Shown here piece by piece: positions 20,205 through 44,677 of a stretch of DNA of 64,000 nucleotides; positions within the stretch are counted from its first letter, which is position 1, and every line of letters starts with the position of its first letter. The notes under the pieces were generated by a model. That model was not told the DNA's origin. It worked only from the letters and a program-made list of their open reading frames with translations, and searched no databases. The DNA comes from Ailurus styani (taxonomy: Eukaryota; Chordata; Mammalia; Carnivora; Ailuridae), in contig LNAC01000163.1 in assembly GCA_002007465.1 (NCBI GenBank), forward strand, positions 1,572,896 through 1,636,895. Direction: 5' to 3'. The translations under genes and the position numbers were made by a program.

Positions 20205-20310
20205 AAAAGCAGTCATTCTGGAGTCAGATAGTCTAAGTTCAAATGCTGGCTCTGCCACTAACTAGCCATGTGACCTTGGGCACATTGTACAACCTTTCTC
20301 TTGTTCTTCA
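20205..20310 (+). repeat. MIR-like SINE fossil
   Basis: Carries CTGGCTCTGCCACTAACTAG then CCATGTGACCTTGGGCA, a clear MIR core. Confidence 0.65.
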
Positions 20311-23300
20311 TCTCCAAAAAAAAAAGAGAGAAGAAAAAAAAAAGTATAGTACTGCAAATTACTGAGAGATTAAATGAATCAATACATCTCAGTAACAAGG
20401 TCACATCCCTTATCGCAATTTTCACAATCCTGAAGTCCAAAAAGCTCTGAAAACCAAGTTTTCTCCTAAGTTTGCAGCAAATTATTTGGTGGCAAAACCT
20501 GACTTGAGGCTGTCATCTTTCTTCCACTTGATGGGATGTGGAGCTAATGTGTCTGATTTTAGGTGCTGATTCACACCCTGCAGAGGGAGTTATACAATAT
20601 ATAGCATAAGCACTCTATTTAATCTCTAAAATCTGAAAAACACTCATTTCTAAAACACATACACCCTCAAGGCTATCAGATAAAGGATTGTGGACCTGTC
20701 CTTAGAACAGTATCTATCTCACATGTAGGGTAAAAATGAATTACCTATGCTCCGTAGAGCCCAGAGGGCTCATCTAGTGCTACCTATTCCCTGAGCCCAT
20801 TTTCTAGAGAGGATGATTGAAGGAGTAATGGCAAAGCTCAACACAGCCAGTCATAGCTGTTTTTTCTTCCATTCCTCGAATAAATACGTTTTCCTGGCTA
20901 TAACACAGTCTGTCCTAAGCCTCCAGAAATGGTCAAGTGCTCAATGGTGGGTATCAGTCTCTGTAAACATTTATAAAATCAGTCAACAAGTATTCATTTA
21001 GCACCTACTGTATGCTCGGCGATGTGAAGATACTACATGGTCCTGACCACTGAGATGAGGAAGACAAGGATACAGTTAGGAAACAAAATGGTACACGACA
21101 ATGTGCCAAATTAACAGTGGCATAGGCGAGGTGCTGAGCCCAAAGGGGCTTTATAAAGACAGTAGGATGAATTACAGTTTAATGCTAGTTATATGATCTT
21201 GCGATCTCGAGCCTCAGTTTTGTTATCTGTAAAATAGGTTGCTGTGAGGTAAGAAATATTTTATGTGGAGTGCTGGATACATAAGTTATAAATAAATATT
21301 ATGTTTTTTCCCTGTCAGTTGGTTCTTAGAGAATGGTAAAGGCACTTGAGTGGGTGTGAAGATGAATTAACTTTATACCAACTAGAATACAGATTGTACA
21401 TGTTGAGATCACTGTTAGAAATTAGATTAGAAGGGTAGGGCAAGTGGAGTGGCACTGTGAAGGGGAAGGGGAGATTAAGCAGGGATATTATGGAACGTCT
21501 TGCCTTGGAGTAATGAGAAATAGAGACCAGTGAATAATTTTTGAGCAGAAAATAATGTGATAAAGTGCTGAAAATTATTGTTATTATTATTATTATTATT
21601 TTGGAAGGTAGGGAGCTGGGAAGAGATTGGGAAGCTGGGAGTAGCTGAGTGTGTAGAATAGCAAATCCAGCTTAGGGCCTAGACTCTTGGTGGTGGTGGG
21701 TGAGTAGTCATGAGATCTTCAGATTGGGGGAAATAACAACAAAAACTCTCATGTAAAAAACAAACAAACAAACAAACAAACAAACAAAAAACTCTCATGT
21801 AACATTGCTATTTACCACCCTAATAACAAGTGTCTGTTTTATTGCAACTCAACAGGCAAGTACTGGGACAAATGACTCACAATTCTTCTACATCAACTTC
21901 TCATAAAGAGGCTTACATACACGCACAGACTCGGCCCTTTGAGTATGATGGCAGTACAGTGAAATACAAAGCATCTTCTGAACAGAGCACTAGTTCTGGC
22001 AGCTCAGAACAACCAGGACTTGGCTGTAGCCCGAGGTCTCTGATGTCAGAGAAATCTATCCTGCCCTCTTAAAAAATTCAAGGTCAAACATCTTTCTGCA
22101 GCCACTTCCAACTTTTCCTTGTCCTGCCCTGGTTTCCCCTAGAGCATTTTATAGGCTGAAGAAGTCAGAGTGCATTTCTTGGTCCCAGGGATGCTATGAC
22201 TGTCATGTGATGTAGGTTACCTCAGCCATTGAACACGAGATGCACATTCTTGAGAACATGGCTCCTGGACAGGAATTAGCACAGCTAGAGGTATGTCTGT
22301 TTTATCCCTGCAGAATGTATCAAGACTCAGCATTTTGGAAAGTTACGCGATTTCCCCCCATTCTTTACACTATAGAGTACACATGGCTTATAATTCATTT
22401 CTCAAAGTCTCCTTGAGGATAAAGGACTCCTTGAAGCAACTATGCAACTAAGACAGTATTAACACAGCACCCGACAACTATTTTAAAATACATGTTAATG
22501 GAACTTGTACTATTTGTGCAGTAAAGTAAATGCACCTATTTTCCATGCATTATGGTTATAGAGTTGGCCTTAATTAAAAAGAAAGCAACCCACTCCTGCC
22601 AACCACCCAAGGCCACAGAACACATTCAAAGGAAAGAAGGAAGGTGAAAGGTATTAAATGCTGGTTAGGAACAACGACTTAAAAAAATACTTGTAATATT
22701 TGGACTAGATTTTTTTAAAGTTGAAATTTACAAATATTATGCTCAACTGGGTGTGCTGTGTATGCCCCTAGATTTGTTGATGACATCCTCCTTTAGGAAG
22801 ACAGATGAAAATGAAATTCCTCACTTACCAGAATTAGAGAAATGGAGCATTGCAGTGATTTTCAATCCCCCCCACCAAAGACTCCTTTTACCCGCTTGTT
22901 TTAAAATGTTGTCTACTGTGATGGTTTACCTTTTGTTTAAATTTGACTGGGCTAAGGGATGCTGGTAAAATACTCTCTCTTGTGTTTGTGAGGGTTTCTG
23001 GAAGAGATGTGCATTTGCATCTGTAGACTGAGTCAAGATCAACTTCACCAATGTCAATGGGCATCATCCAATTCATTGAGGGCGTGAACTGAACAAAAAT
23101 GCAGAGGAAAGGCAAATTTGCTCTCCACTGAACCTGAGGCATCCATCTTCTCCTGTCCTTGGACATCAGTGCTCCTGGTTCTTGGGTCTTTGGGCTGGGA
23201 CTGAATTATACCACTGGCTTTGGTGGTTCTTGTTTATAGCTGGCATGAGACTTCTTGGCCTTTGTAAGTACATGAATTCAAAATCTTCTCCTCCTATTCC

Positions 23301-23848
23301 CTTCTGCATTGTCTCTTAAATTAAAATGGAGGCATCACATGATGTGCTGTGTGTAGTTTTTGGAAAGGTACCCAGGTGAGTATCAGGTATACTGGAATAT
23401 TTCCTAAGATTAGTGCTAGTCACATAGCTTTAGTTGTGAAATTCAGAGCTGCACATTAAAATATGTGCCCCTTCCTCTTCTGCACACACACACAATTTAA
23501 ATACAAGGAAAATGTTATCACAGAATTTTCGGCAGCATGAAGTCCTATGTCTTTAGCATAGCAACTCTCCCTGCCCTTGTTCACAGGCAGCTTTAGCCAC
23601 CTGCCACTTACCCATAACCATTCACCTGGAGGCTCACTCTGTAGCTAGTAGGTCCTCCGAAAATTCTGTCTTCAGACACTGTTTTTCTTGGTACTCATAT
23701 TTTAGTCTGATCTTAAGCATCATCTCCTCTTGAAAGATTTAACTTTCTCCTCCTCTCCTCTTCATGTGCCTCCCTGTTCTTTTATCATCCTCTTAGAAAA
23801 CAACCGTGAACATTGCAATAACCTTGTTTTTAAAAAGTTAATCTTTTT

Positions 23849-24033
23849 GGGGCACCTGGGTGGCTCAGTCCTTAAGTGTCTGCCTTAGGCTCGGGTCATG
23901 ATCCCAGGGTCCTGGGATTAAGCCCCACATTGGGCTCCCTGCTTGGCAGGAAGCCTGCTTCTCCCTCTCCCATTTCCCCTGCTTGTGTTCCCTTTCTTGC
24001 TGTGTCTCTGTCAAATAAATAAAATCTTAAAAA
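23849..24033 (+). repeat. Carnivore SINE, caniform-wide subtype
   Basis: Starts GGGCACCTGGGTGGCTCAGT and uses the CTTAAGTGTCTGCC head, older than the mustelid subtype. Flanks AAAAAGTTAATC and AAAAAGTTGATC. Confidence 0.95.
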
Positions 24034-24483
24034 AAAAAGTTGATCTTTTGGTTGTGCTTTATATAAGCAATGAATTGTATATATAATTAAGAATTGTTTC
24101 ACTGCAACTGGTGTTTTGAGCTATCACTCCAGGTTCATAACCAAGGATAAAATTATGTAATTTTAGTAGGACTATCTCACATGACCATGTCCCCACATTA
24201 TGATGAAGTCAACAGCCAGAGCTTCTGCTAAGCAAGGTAACCATACACGAAAGAGATGCAACTCTGGCAAAAAGCACAATGCTTAAGTGTGCATGCAACT
24301 ATAACGTATGGCAAACACTTCACATTAGGCTTTTCAAAATACTGAGAACAGGTCCAAGCACCTCATTATTAGTTGAGACACTGGCCTAAGAATGACTCAT
24401 GTAGAAAAAGTAAATCTGGGGAAATTTCAGGCAGGAGGAAAATTGAGGCATCAGCGCATTTTCAGTTACTTTTTGTACTTTTC

Positions 24484-24677
24484 TTTTTTTTTTAAGATTT
24501 TTATTTATTTGACACAGAGAGATCACAAGTAGGCAGAGAGGCAGGCAGAGATAAAGGAGGAAGCAGGCTCCCTACCGAGCAGAGGGCTTGATGCGGGCTA
24601 GGCTAGATCCCAGGACCCTGAGATCATGACCTGAGCCAAAGGCAGAGGCTTTAACCCACTGAGCCACCCAGGCGCCC
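24484..24677 (-). repeat. Young carnivore SINE
   Basis: Minus-strand copy flanked by TTTTTGTACTTTTC at 24470-24483 and 24678-24691. Confidence 0.97.
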
Positions 24678-24992
24678 TTTTTGTACTTTTCACTGGGCTA
24701 CAAACAGTTTTGACAAGTGAACTGCATGCTGACTACCTAATTTGAATATGGGAGAGCACAATTTCTACATATATACCTTCACATTCACATGTGCGCACAT
24801 AAATATTCCCAGGGGAAGATGAAAAGTGTGGAAGGGATGTTCAGAATGTCTGTAATATAGAAGAAAGTGAGGTGTTTTGCTCAGACTATTAGGTAGGTAG
24901 AGTTACAGAGTTCTGGTGATTTGGAATTCTGTAGTAAGAAACTAAAGAATCTGAATTTAACCCTAAGGGAACTATCCCAGAAAAGGTCACTA

Positions 24993-25657
24993 CGGGCACA
25001 CCTTGTTCTATTGTGGTTTGCTTTATTGTGCTCTGCAGATACTGCATGTTTTCACAAACGGAAGGTTTGTGGCAAACTAGCATCAGGCAAATCTCTTGAT
25101 TCCATTTTTCTAAGAGCATTTGCTCACTTTCTGTCTCATTTTGGTAATTCTTGCAGTATTTCAAACATTTTCGGGCGCCTGGGTGGCTCAGTGGGTTAAA
25201 GCCTCTGCCTTTGGCTCAGGTCATGATCTCAGGGTCCTGGGATCGAGGCCCGCATCGGGCTCTCTGCTCAGCGGGGAGCCTGCTTCCTCTTCTATGCCTG
25301 CCTCTCTGCCTACTTGTGATCTCTCTCTCTCTGTGTCAAATAAATAAATAAAATCTTAAAAAAAAAAAACAAAAAACATTTTCATTACTATTATATTTGT
25401 TACGCTAATCTGATTAGTGATTATGACTGAAAGCTCAGAATGATGGTTAGGACTTTTTAACAATAGGTATTTTAAAATTAAGGCATGTACATTGCTCTCG
25501 TAGACATAATACTATTGCAATCACTAGACTACTGTAAAGTGTAAACATAACTTTTATATGCAGTTAAAGAAATCAAAAGTTAAATTGACCTGCTTTATTG
25601 CAGTATCTGCTTCAGTGCAGTGCTCTGGAACCAAACACTATCTCCAAGGTATGTGTG
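24993..25657 (+). mobile_element. Tigger-like (TcMar) DNA transposon with nested SINE
   Basis: Ends CGGGCACACCTTG and CAAGGTATGTGTG form imperfect terminal inverted repeats bounded by TA on both sides (24991-24992, 25658-25659). Inside are TTTATTGTGCTCTGCAGATA, GGTTTGTGGCAA and CATTTTGGTAATTC as in Tigger1-family elements. The element is internally deleted (about 465 bp without the SINE), has no transposase frame, and is split by the SINE at 25173-25373. Confidence 0.85.
25173..25373 (+). repeat. Young carnivore SINE nested in Tigger
   Basis: Complete plus-strand copy, flanked by AAACATTTTC at 25163-25172 and 25374-25383, inserted into the Tigger element. Confidence 0.97.
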
Positions 25658-26499
25658 TAGTCACAAGTACAACAAGTGAGAGCAATTTCTTTTAAATCCT
25701 TGATTGTAATTTTTAAGTGCAGTATTTGACAGGATAGATTTTGCAGGAAAATAACAAAGAACTCTTACACAAAGCAAAAAACAAAACAGGTTTAATGATT
25801 AAAACAGATGAATTAATAGGTTTATATAACCATCAACTAAGGGAAGCCCTAGAACCAGAAATAAGGATTTTAAAATCGCATGCAAAGTCTAGTTACCATA
25901 AAAACCAAAGCAATACCAAAATATCTCAGCTTCCTAGTATAGACTCCAGGTCTTTTTATTTCCAACTCTTGGTAATCAAAATATGTACACTTTCGCATGC
26001 TACTGGTAGTGGAGGAATAAAATTATTTGTATAGGACTACAATTATGTTTCACAGATGGGAGGGCACAGAAAGAAGTGTCTTCCTCCACTTTTTCAGGCC
26101 CATCTTGAAAAAAGGCACTCCCAAAGGTTCCTTGGTAACACCTTTGCTAGGTTTGTTAATTACTCACATAATCTTTACATGTAAGATTAATGGCCCAGTC
26201 ATTTCACGGATCTGGGAACCACAAGGCATTGGAAATGTTTCTTTAACTCACATGTCAAATAATTGGCTTTCTTAAGCAATGACCCAAAAAAAACTTTTGG
26301 ATATCAGTTTGGAAAAAAACTGGGGCTCTATTTCCTTGAAAACTTAATCATATGCTTAATTACTAGGCTTTGGCATGCACTGCTAAACATATTATGGAAC
26401 TGAACAAACCATCATATGATGGTGGCAGGGGACTCTCTTGAATAATTACTCTAGTTTTCTAACTTCTGCTCTCTTGTACCAATGCAATTTTGCCCTTGT

Positions 26500-26805
26500 C
26501 CCTTTATTAATTATAATACCAAGTGCTCTGAACCTGGGTTTGACCTCTCTCCTGAAAGATGTGTGAGAAAAAAGATGCTTAAATAAATTACTGAGTCCTT
26601 CTCTAGGATCGTCAAAACAAAGAGTAATGGAAGTTTTCAGCTGCCTGTGTGCAGTTGTCCACCTTTCACAGAATCTTTAGAAACCATTTGCCTGAGGCCA
26701 AGGAGAATACATTTTGTCACTAAACCTGACTCACGGTGAGCCATACTGAAACTGCTCTTGGGCAGCTAGTCTCAAATCAAACTGAGCTTGAATATTTTTC
26801 TCCAT
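26500..26805 (-). terminator. ZNF189: ZNF189 3' UTR, candidate polyadenylation signal
   Basis: On the minus strand an AATAAA lies at 26508-26503, about 300 bases after the stop codon. Other AATAAA copies further on (around 25955-25960) would give a longer UTR, so the true end is not fixed by sequence alone. Confidence 0.45.
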
Positions 26806-39074
<12,269 letters not shown>

Positions 39075-39425
39075 CTCCTGGACAGAAAATCAGGGCAGGA
39101 ACCCGCGGCGGTCGCACGGAAGGGAGCCTCTCGTAAGGCCTACCCAGCCTTTAGAAATGAGGCCCAACGAAGGCGAGGCCTCCAGGCTGGGTCTGGCCAG
39201 GTCCTGCCTCGGTCCCCGAGCGGTCACGACCCCAGCAGCATATCAGACGCGCTTCTTGGCCGTCCCCCAACCCCAAATTCCCTCCCCGCCTAGCTGCGCA
39301 GACTTCCAGGCCTCGCTAGAGCCTCCTCCCGGTTGCCAGTTCCTCCTCCTTTCAGCCAAGCAGCGCTATGACCGCCCGCCCCCGGACCAGAAGGCGTCAC
39401 CCGGAACCTTCCCGGGACGCCCCCA

Positions 39426-39444
39426 ACTACAACTCCCGTCATGC
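39426..39444 (+). promoter_or_regulatory. ZNF143/STAF-like site 1
   Basis: ACTACAACTCCCGTCATGC closely resembles the ACTACAATTCCCAGCATGC consensus bound by ZNF143. It lies in the bidirectional promoter, 47 bp before the second site. Confidence 0.75.
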
Positions 39445-39490
39445 TCTGAGAGAGCGCCTCGGTCCGGCCTCCGCCGGCAATGGCCGCCGG

Positions 39491-39509
39491 ACTACATTTC
39501 CCGGCGTGC
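39491..39509 (+). promoter_or_regulatory. ZNF143/STAF-like site 2
   Basis: ACTACATTTCCCGGCGTGC, same orientation as site 1, 65 bp from start to start, and 137 bp upstream of the MRPL50 start codon. Confidence 0.75.
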
Positions 39510-39645
39510 AAGACGGGAGGGAGAAGCGGGTGGTGCTTAACAGGAAAAAGGGAACACCTACCACTAAGCTGACACCTGACTGGCTGGTCTTGGCGCGTCA
39601 CTGCCCCCCTGAGGGCAGAGCTTTAACACGCAGCTCTCCTCCGTG

Positions 39646-41268
39646 ATGGCGGCACTGTCAGTTTCTGGCGTTACCAGAAGAGGCCTCACGTGGATCGTGT
39701 TAGGGGCACCACGCAGAGAATTTTGGTCTCGATTCAGGTAAAGCGGAAGGCTGGATGGTGGGTCTCGTTCAGCGAAAGTAAGGAGAGAAACTGAGGAGGA
39801 TGAAAGGACGAATTCAAAAGCGAGTGTCGTTCTATGAAGACGGGACCCCCGTCCTGCGCTTGGACCAGGGTTCGGAGGCCAGAAGCGTAAGCGCGGGTCT
39901 CCTGGAGTAGGGGGATCCAGTCTTGGCCTCAGTTTTGTCATCTGATCACGGGATACCGCTCTCTTTCCCTCCCACGTCACTCATTGATTTGTTACGGAAA
40001 CAGTACTGGCCGCTTGTTTAGGTACCGAGTGCGGTGTCCGGAAACAGATGGTTCGTTTGCGACGAGCAACATAGAACAGGAACGTGAAAGCGCTCTGTAA
40101 ACGAAGTTCATTTGCGCGGTGTATTTCTTCACACGCAAGATTCAGAAATGAAGTGTGGCCTCCTCATTTTGTTCGTTTGTTTATTCATTGATTCACTCAA
40201 CAGATAGTTACTAAACGTCAGGTCTGGACCAGCAGTAGTTTACTCCAAGTAGTTTACAGTAGCGAAACAAAGTCCCTTTCAGAGCTCTGACATATGGGGA
40301 CACTGAGGCTTCATGGAGAGGAAGTATTTTGCCAAGAGCAGGTTAATGGCAGAGCTGGAACCAGAGCCCAGGTTTTTGACTCCCCATCTACTGCTTTTGC
40401 CACAGCACCATGTGGAATATTTTGAAGGTAAATCTATTTGACTCACTGTGTTAGGACATCAAAACTTGTGGGAACCTCAGAGAGCAATTTATGCCCTTCG
40501 GTTTCAAGCAAAAGCTCTTTCCTTCCCGAAGGATTTTTGTCATTTGTTCATGGATTAGCTTCCCCTCTTTTTTGGTTAGTATTATTATCTCAGATTTCCT
40601 TCAGGGTTGTTTCATTCACTCGTTCATCACAAATTTATAGAGTGGCTACTATATGTCAGATGTTTGGGTGTTAGGGATGCAGTGTGTACCAGCCCAATTC
40701 AGTTATGAGCTTCCGAAGGCAGGTACCTATCTTATGCTCTCCACAGTGCCTGGGAGAGTAGTAAGTATGCATATTATTTATTGATTTAGATAGATAAGAT
40801 TGGGTCTGGTGTTCATCGTCTTGTCAGCTACATTAGTGCAGTTAACCAAAGATTCACATACTTGTTTTTGATCTTTCCAGAAAAGAGACAAAGCCAGTGG
40901 TGGCTGAGACAGTAGAAGAGGTGAAGGAAGAACCTATTTTGGTGTGTCCACCCTTACGAAGCCGAACATACGTACCACCTGAAGATCTCCAGAGTCGTGT
41001 GGAATCTTGTGTCAAAGAAATTTTTGGCTCATCTGTTCCTAGCAATTGGCAGAATGTGTCCCTGGAAGATGGTCATCTGAAATTCGGTTTGTTGGCACGT
41101 TTAGCTGATGACTTGGGCCATGCAGTCCCCAACTCCAAGCTTCACCAGATGTGTAGGGTCAGAGATGTTCTTGATTTCTATAATGTGCCTATTCACGATA
41201 GATCTAAATTTGATGAACTTATTGCCAGTAACCTGCCTCCCAATTTAAAAATCACTTGGGCTTACTGA
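39646..41268 (+). CDS. MRPL50: Mitochondrial ribosomal protein L50 (mL50)
   Basis: Component of the large subunit of the mitochondrial ribosome, nuclear encoded and imported into the matrix. Two coding exons, 39646-39737 and 40881-41268, join in frame (Arg codon split AG/A) to give 159 residues; human is 158 in my recollection. The N-terminus [16 protein letters not shown] is basic and free of acidic residues, as expected of a mitochondrial presequence. The body carries [39 protein letters not shown] and [12 protein letters not shown], matching my recall of MRPL50. Donor GTAAAG, acceptor TCTTTCCAG. The start lies inside a YY1-like GTGATGGCGGC. No lesions. Confidence 0.96.
39738..40880 (+). 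other. MRPL50: MRPL50 intron 1
   Basis: 1143 bp. The first part is still CpG-rich. Then come L2-like 3' ends near 40185-40265 and 40610-40690 and a MIR-like stretch near 40285-40410. Confidence 0.75.
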
Positions 41269-41830
41269 GCAGTTCAGAAGAGGAGCATGTTGAAATCATT
41301 TTGTCCTGAGGTTGGTTATTAGACTTGATACTTTACCATGTAAAATGCTGTCAGAACTGTTCTCTAAACACACTTTTTTCTGCGGAAGAATGAATTATCT
41401 CTTTTTTTTTCCCCTCATGTCATTAATTAACGGATTTTCTTTTTTCACATTTGCTGGAAAAATTTTTCTTAATGAGATCACATCATTAATCATGTATGAA
41501 AATTTTCTTCTCTGGAAGACACAGTAATTAAACTTGTTCTTAAGATGTGAGGCTATTATATGTTCAGATGTGGTGTTTATTCTTCATAGGCATAAAATAG
41601 TAGATGCACAAACATGTTTTAATTCTGTTAAGACTCTTAAATCTAAGGTGGTATTATGTGTATTATAAATACAAATAAGGAAACTTGGATATTTGTAAAA
41701 GAAATGTAAAAATCTATGTTGTATATTATAGCAAGTTGTTTCTTTCACTGCCTTACTTCATAAGTAGAAATAGAAAATGATAGTGTTCATCCTAGATTAA
41801 TCTCTTTGGAATTAAAGTACATTTTTTGAA
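41269..41830 (+). terminator. MRPL50: MRPL50 3' UTR with candidate poly(A) signals
   Basis: No AATAAA is near, but variant ATTAAA signals occur at 41527-41532 and 41811-41816. Either could end the transcript. Confidence 0.5.
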
Positions 41831-42055
41831 GAGTTGTGTGTTTTTTAATTTTTTTAAAGGTGAAATTTGCTTCTCTGCCTTGTCATTTCCTTAATTTAAG
41901 TATTATAAATGAAAAAAATTAGAGTATATGCGAACTATGAAGTGCTGTGAATTTTTTTAAATAAGAGATATGCCAGATTGTATATCTAAGTGAATAGTCT
42001 CTTCAAAGGAGATGATGTTTATGTCAAACCTTTTTATCTTTTCTTTCATTTTTTT

Positions 42056-42247
42056 TAAAAAGATTTTTATTTATTTATTTGACAGACAGAGAGAGAGATT
42101 ACAAGTAGGCCGAGAGGCAGGCAGAGAGAGAGGAGGAAGGCTCCCTGCTGAGCAGAGAGCCCCATTCGGGGCTCGATCCCAGGACCCTGAGATCATGACC
42201 TGAGCCGAAGACAGAGGCTTTAATCCACTGAGTCACCCAGGCACCCC
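42056..42247 (-). repeat. Carnivore SINE
   Basis: Minus-strand young-type copy ending AGTCACCCAGGCACCCC. Confidence 0.93.
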
Positions 42248-42257
42248 AACTGTCAAT

Positions 42258-42439
42258 TTTTTTTTTGACAGAGAGGGGGCCATGCACTGGAGTGGGGCAG
42301 GGGTGGGATGCAGAGGGAGTGGGGGAGAGAATCTTAAGCAGGCTTCACACTCAGCGTGGAGCCGTGATGGGGAGCTCAATCTGATGACCTGAGCTGAAAT
42401 CCAAAGTTGGCTGCTTAACTGAGTAAACCAGGCGCCCCC
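42258..42439 (-). repeat. Old carnivore SINE, degraded
   Basis: Adjacent to the previous copy. GACAGAGAGGGGGCCATGC at the left and TTAACTGAGTAAACCAGGCG at the right, with many changes between. Confidence 0.8.
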
Positions 42440-43193
42440 CTTTTCTGTAACTTCTTAAAAATGGCTTTGGAAAAAAAAATGGCTTTGAGTACCTATGGAT
42501 GTCCACTAGGGTGGTCTTTGCAGACTTTGGTGTAGGTACTCAATTTGTGGAAATACTCAAATAGCTAGTTACCAGATAGTTCTGAACTACAGATGCTAAA
42601 TGAGGAAGTGATTAAATTAGGAATTATTTTTGTTTAGACTTTAGATATGACTAGAGAGTAATAAGACGGTGAAGGAATTTCATGTATTTTATCTTGACTA
42701 CTAATAGTTCTGAAAGAAAAGTGATAGTTTTTATACAAGGGAAATTGCATGTATTCTCTTTTCCAGGGTGACTACTTTGAAGAGGGCAAAAGTCAGATGG
42801 GTATATAAATTGGGGCATATTAATAAAATTGGTTACGTTGTAGTCATACCCTATAAATGTCATCAGCAGACAATCAGATTTTTAATAATCTGTACATTAA
42901 AGAACATCAGAAGTTTCTGAAACCCTGGAGCTTAAACATCAGAGCTGATACATTCCTTCTATGTGAGAAGGTTTCAGTATGGAAATAGTTGAATTCAACT
43001 TATAGGATTTGATTATCTCATTTCCCACACAACTTATACTCCTGGTCTGGAGGCGCAGAAAAGTGTGCAAAAGGGCATGATGGAGGTAATAGATGGTAAA
43101 GGGAGTGTGGAAAAACACTTGGTTTCACCTGGAGAACTGCAAACCAGGCTTCATATGGTGTAAAGGCAGAACTTACTTCTTTGTAACCTGGAG

Positions 43194-43353
43194 CAGTGTT
43201 TCTCAAAATTTAATGTGCATATGAATTACTTGGAGATCTTTTTAAAATGCAAATTCTGACTATGTAGGTCAAGAGTGGGTCCTGAGCTTCTGTATGGCTA
43301 AAAAGCTCCTAGGCAATGCTGTTCATGTTTTCAGTAACATGGCCCTAGACCCT
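43194..43353 (+). mobile_element. hAT-type (MER20/MER5-like) DNA transposon fossil
   Basis: CAGTGTTTCTCAAAATTTAA then GTGCATATGAATTACTTGG and GGTCCTGAGCTTCTG, the common hAT MITE pattern. Confidence 0.65.
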
Positions 43354-43764
43354 AGTATTAAAGTGGGAAGGTACCATCCCTGAAGCTCCAGTCCTGGAAA
43401 GTTGAGCTAATGGACAATATAAACCACATCCATCAATAACTAGAAGGTGTCACTGTTTGACAGTCTAATACAATAAATCTATCAGAATAATGCCCTTTAG
43501 TTTTCCTGAAAAGGTTACATTAGGTTTGCTAACTTGTTTACTGAGGTAACCAAGCATGGTGTAATTATAAATGGTTTACATTTAAAAAAAATTAAGTGAT
43601 TGCTGTATAAAAGAGTTCTCATTTATAGTTAGCTGGGCCTTTGAACTCAGTAAATATACTTACATAAAACCTGGTAATAAAATATTCAGTGTTAATAGAA
43701 ATAGATTTGCACAGATAGTATGTATTTTAAGCCACAAAAATAGAATTCTCCCTCTCTTCTGTTT

Positions 43765-43969
43765 CTTTTTCTTTTTTTTTTTTAAAGATTTTATTTATTT
43801 ATTTGTCAGAGAAAGCGAGAGCACAAGCAGGCAGAGTGGCAGGCAGAGGCAGAGGGAGAAGCAGGCTCCCTACTGAGCAAGGAGCCCAATGCAGGACTCA
43901 ATCCCAAGACCCTGGGATCTGACCTGAGCCGAAGGTAGCTGCTTAACCAACTGAACCACCCAGGCGTCC
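43765..43969 (-). repeat. Carnivore SINE
   Basis: Minus-strand copy with flanks CTCTTCTGTT at 43754 and 43970; (GA)n part reduced. Confidence 0.95.
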
Positions 43970-44003
43970 CTCTTCTGTTCTTTTTTATTTTAACATCTTT
44001 TTT

Positions 44004-44187
44004 ATTATTATTATTATTATTTGACAGAGACACAGGGAGAGAGGGAACACAAGCAGGGGGAGTGAGAGAGGGAGAAGCAGGCTTCCCAACTGAGCAGGGA
44101 GCCCAATGTGGGGCTCGATCCCAGGACCCTGGGATCATGACCTGAGCCGAAAGCAGACGCTCAACGACTGAGCCACCCAGGCGCCCC
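44004..44187 (-). repeat. Carnivore SINE with (TTA)n tail
   Basis: Minus-strand copy flanked by TAACATCTTTTTT at 43991-44003 and 44188-44200. Confidence 0.96.
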
Positions 44188-44464
44188 TAACATCTTTTTT
44201 TTTTTTAATTATAAAAGCACATTTTTAAAAATTTGGGAAAGACGAATACCATTTTTGTCTTACTACTCAGATAATCACTAACATATCGGTGTATTTCCAA
44301 ATGAAAAGAAACTCTTTTACTGTATTTTAAAATTTACTGTCAAACATTGTCCTGTTCCCTTCACTCTATGAGCATTTCTGCTTATTTTAAGATAGTCTTA
44401 AGAGTAACAAATTTGATTAGTAACATATTCCGTAACTGGATGTTAGGTACAGTAGTCCTTTCTT

Positions 44465-44677
44465 TTTTCTTTTTTTTTTTTAAAGATTTTATTTATTTAT
44501 TTGACACAGAGAGAGAGAGATCAGATCACAAGCAGGCAGAGAGACAGGCAGAGAGAGAGGAGGAAGCAGGCTCCCTGCTGAGCAAGGAGCCCGATGCGGG
44601 CCTCGATCCCAGGACCCTGAGATCATGACCTGAGCCGAAGGCAGAGGCTTTAACCCACTGAGCCACCCAGGCGCCCT
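44465..44677 (-). repeat. Young carnivore SINE
   Basis: Minus-strand copy flanked by AGTAGTCCTTTCTT at 44451-44464 and 44678-44691. Confidence 0.97.

Larger units (their letters stand above)
17236..26500. other. Intergenic between convergent ALDOB and ZNF189
   Basis: About 9.3 kb with no exon or conserved open frame. Contents: an hAT fossil (17315-17505), a head-only SINE fragment (17818-17840), SINEs at 18600-18819, 23849-24033, 24484-24677 and 25173-25373, a MIR near 20205-20310, an L2-like 3' end near 20990-21070, a Tigger element (24993-25657), and short (CATT)n, (ATT)n and (CAAA)n runs near 18841, 21580 and 21764. The rest is unassigned AT-rich sequence. Confidence 0.6.

Noticed and set aside
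25120..25351. Recurrent protein-like phrase [20 protein letters not shown] seen in many places on both strands
   Set aside because: It is a translation of the SINE head and body wherever it occurs (for example 3729-3917, 28786-28995, 49630-49851), with no independent coding evidence.
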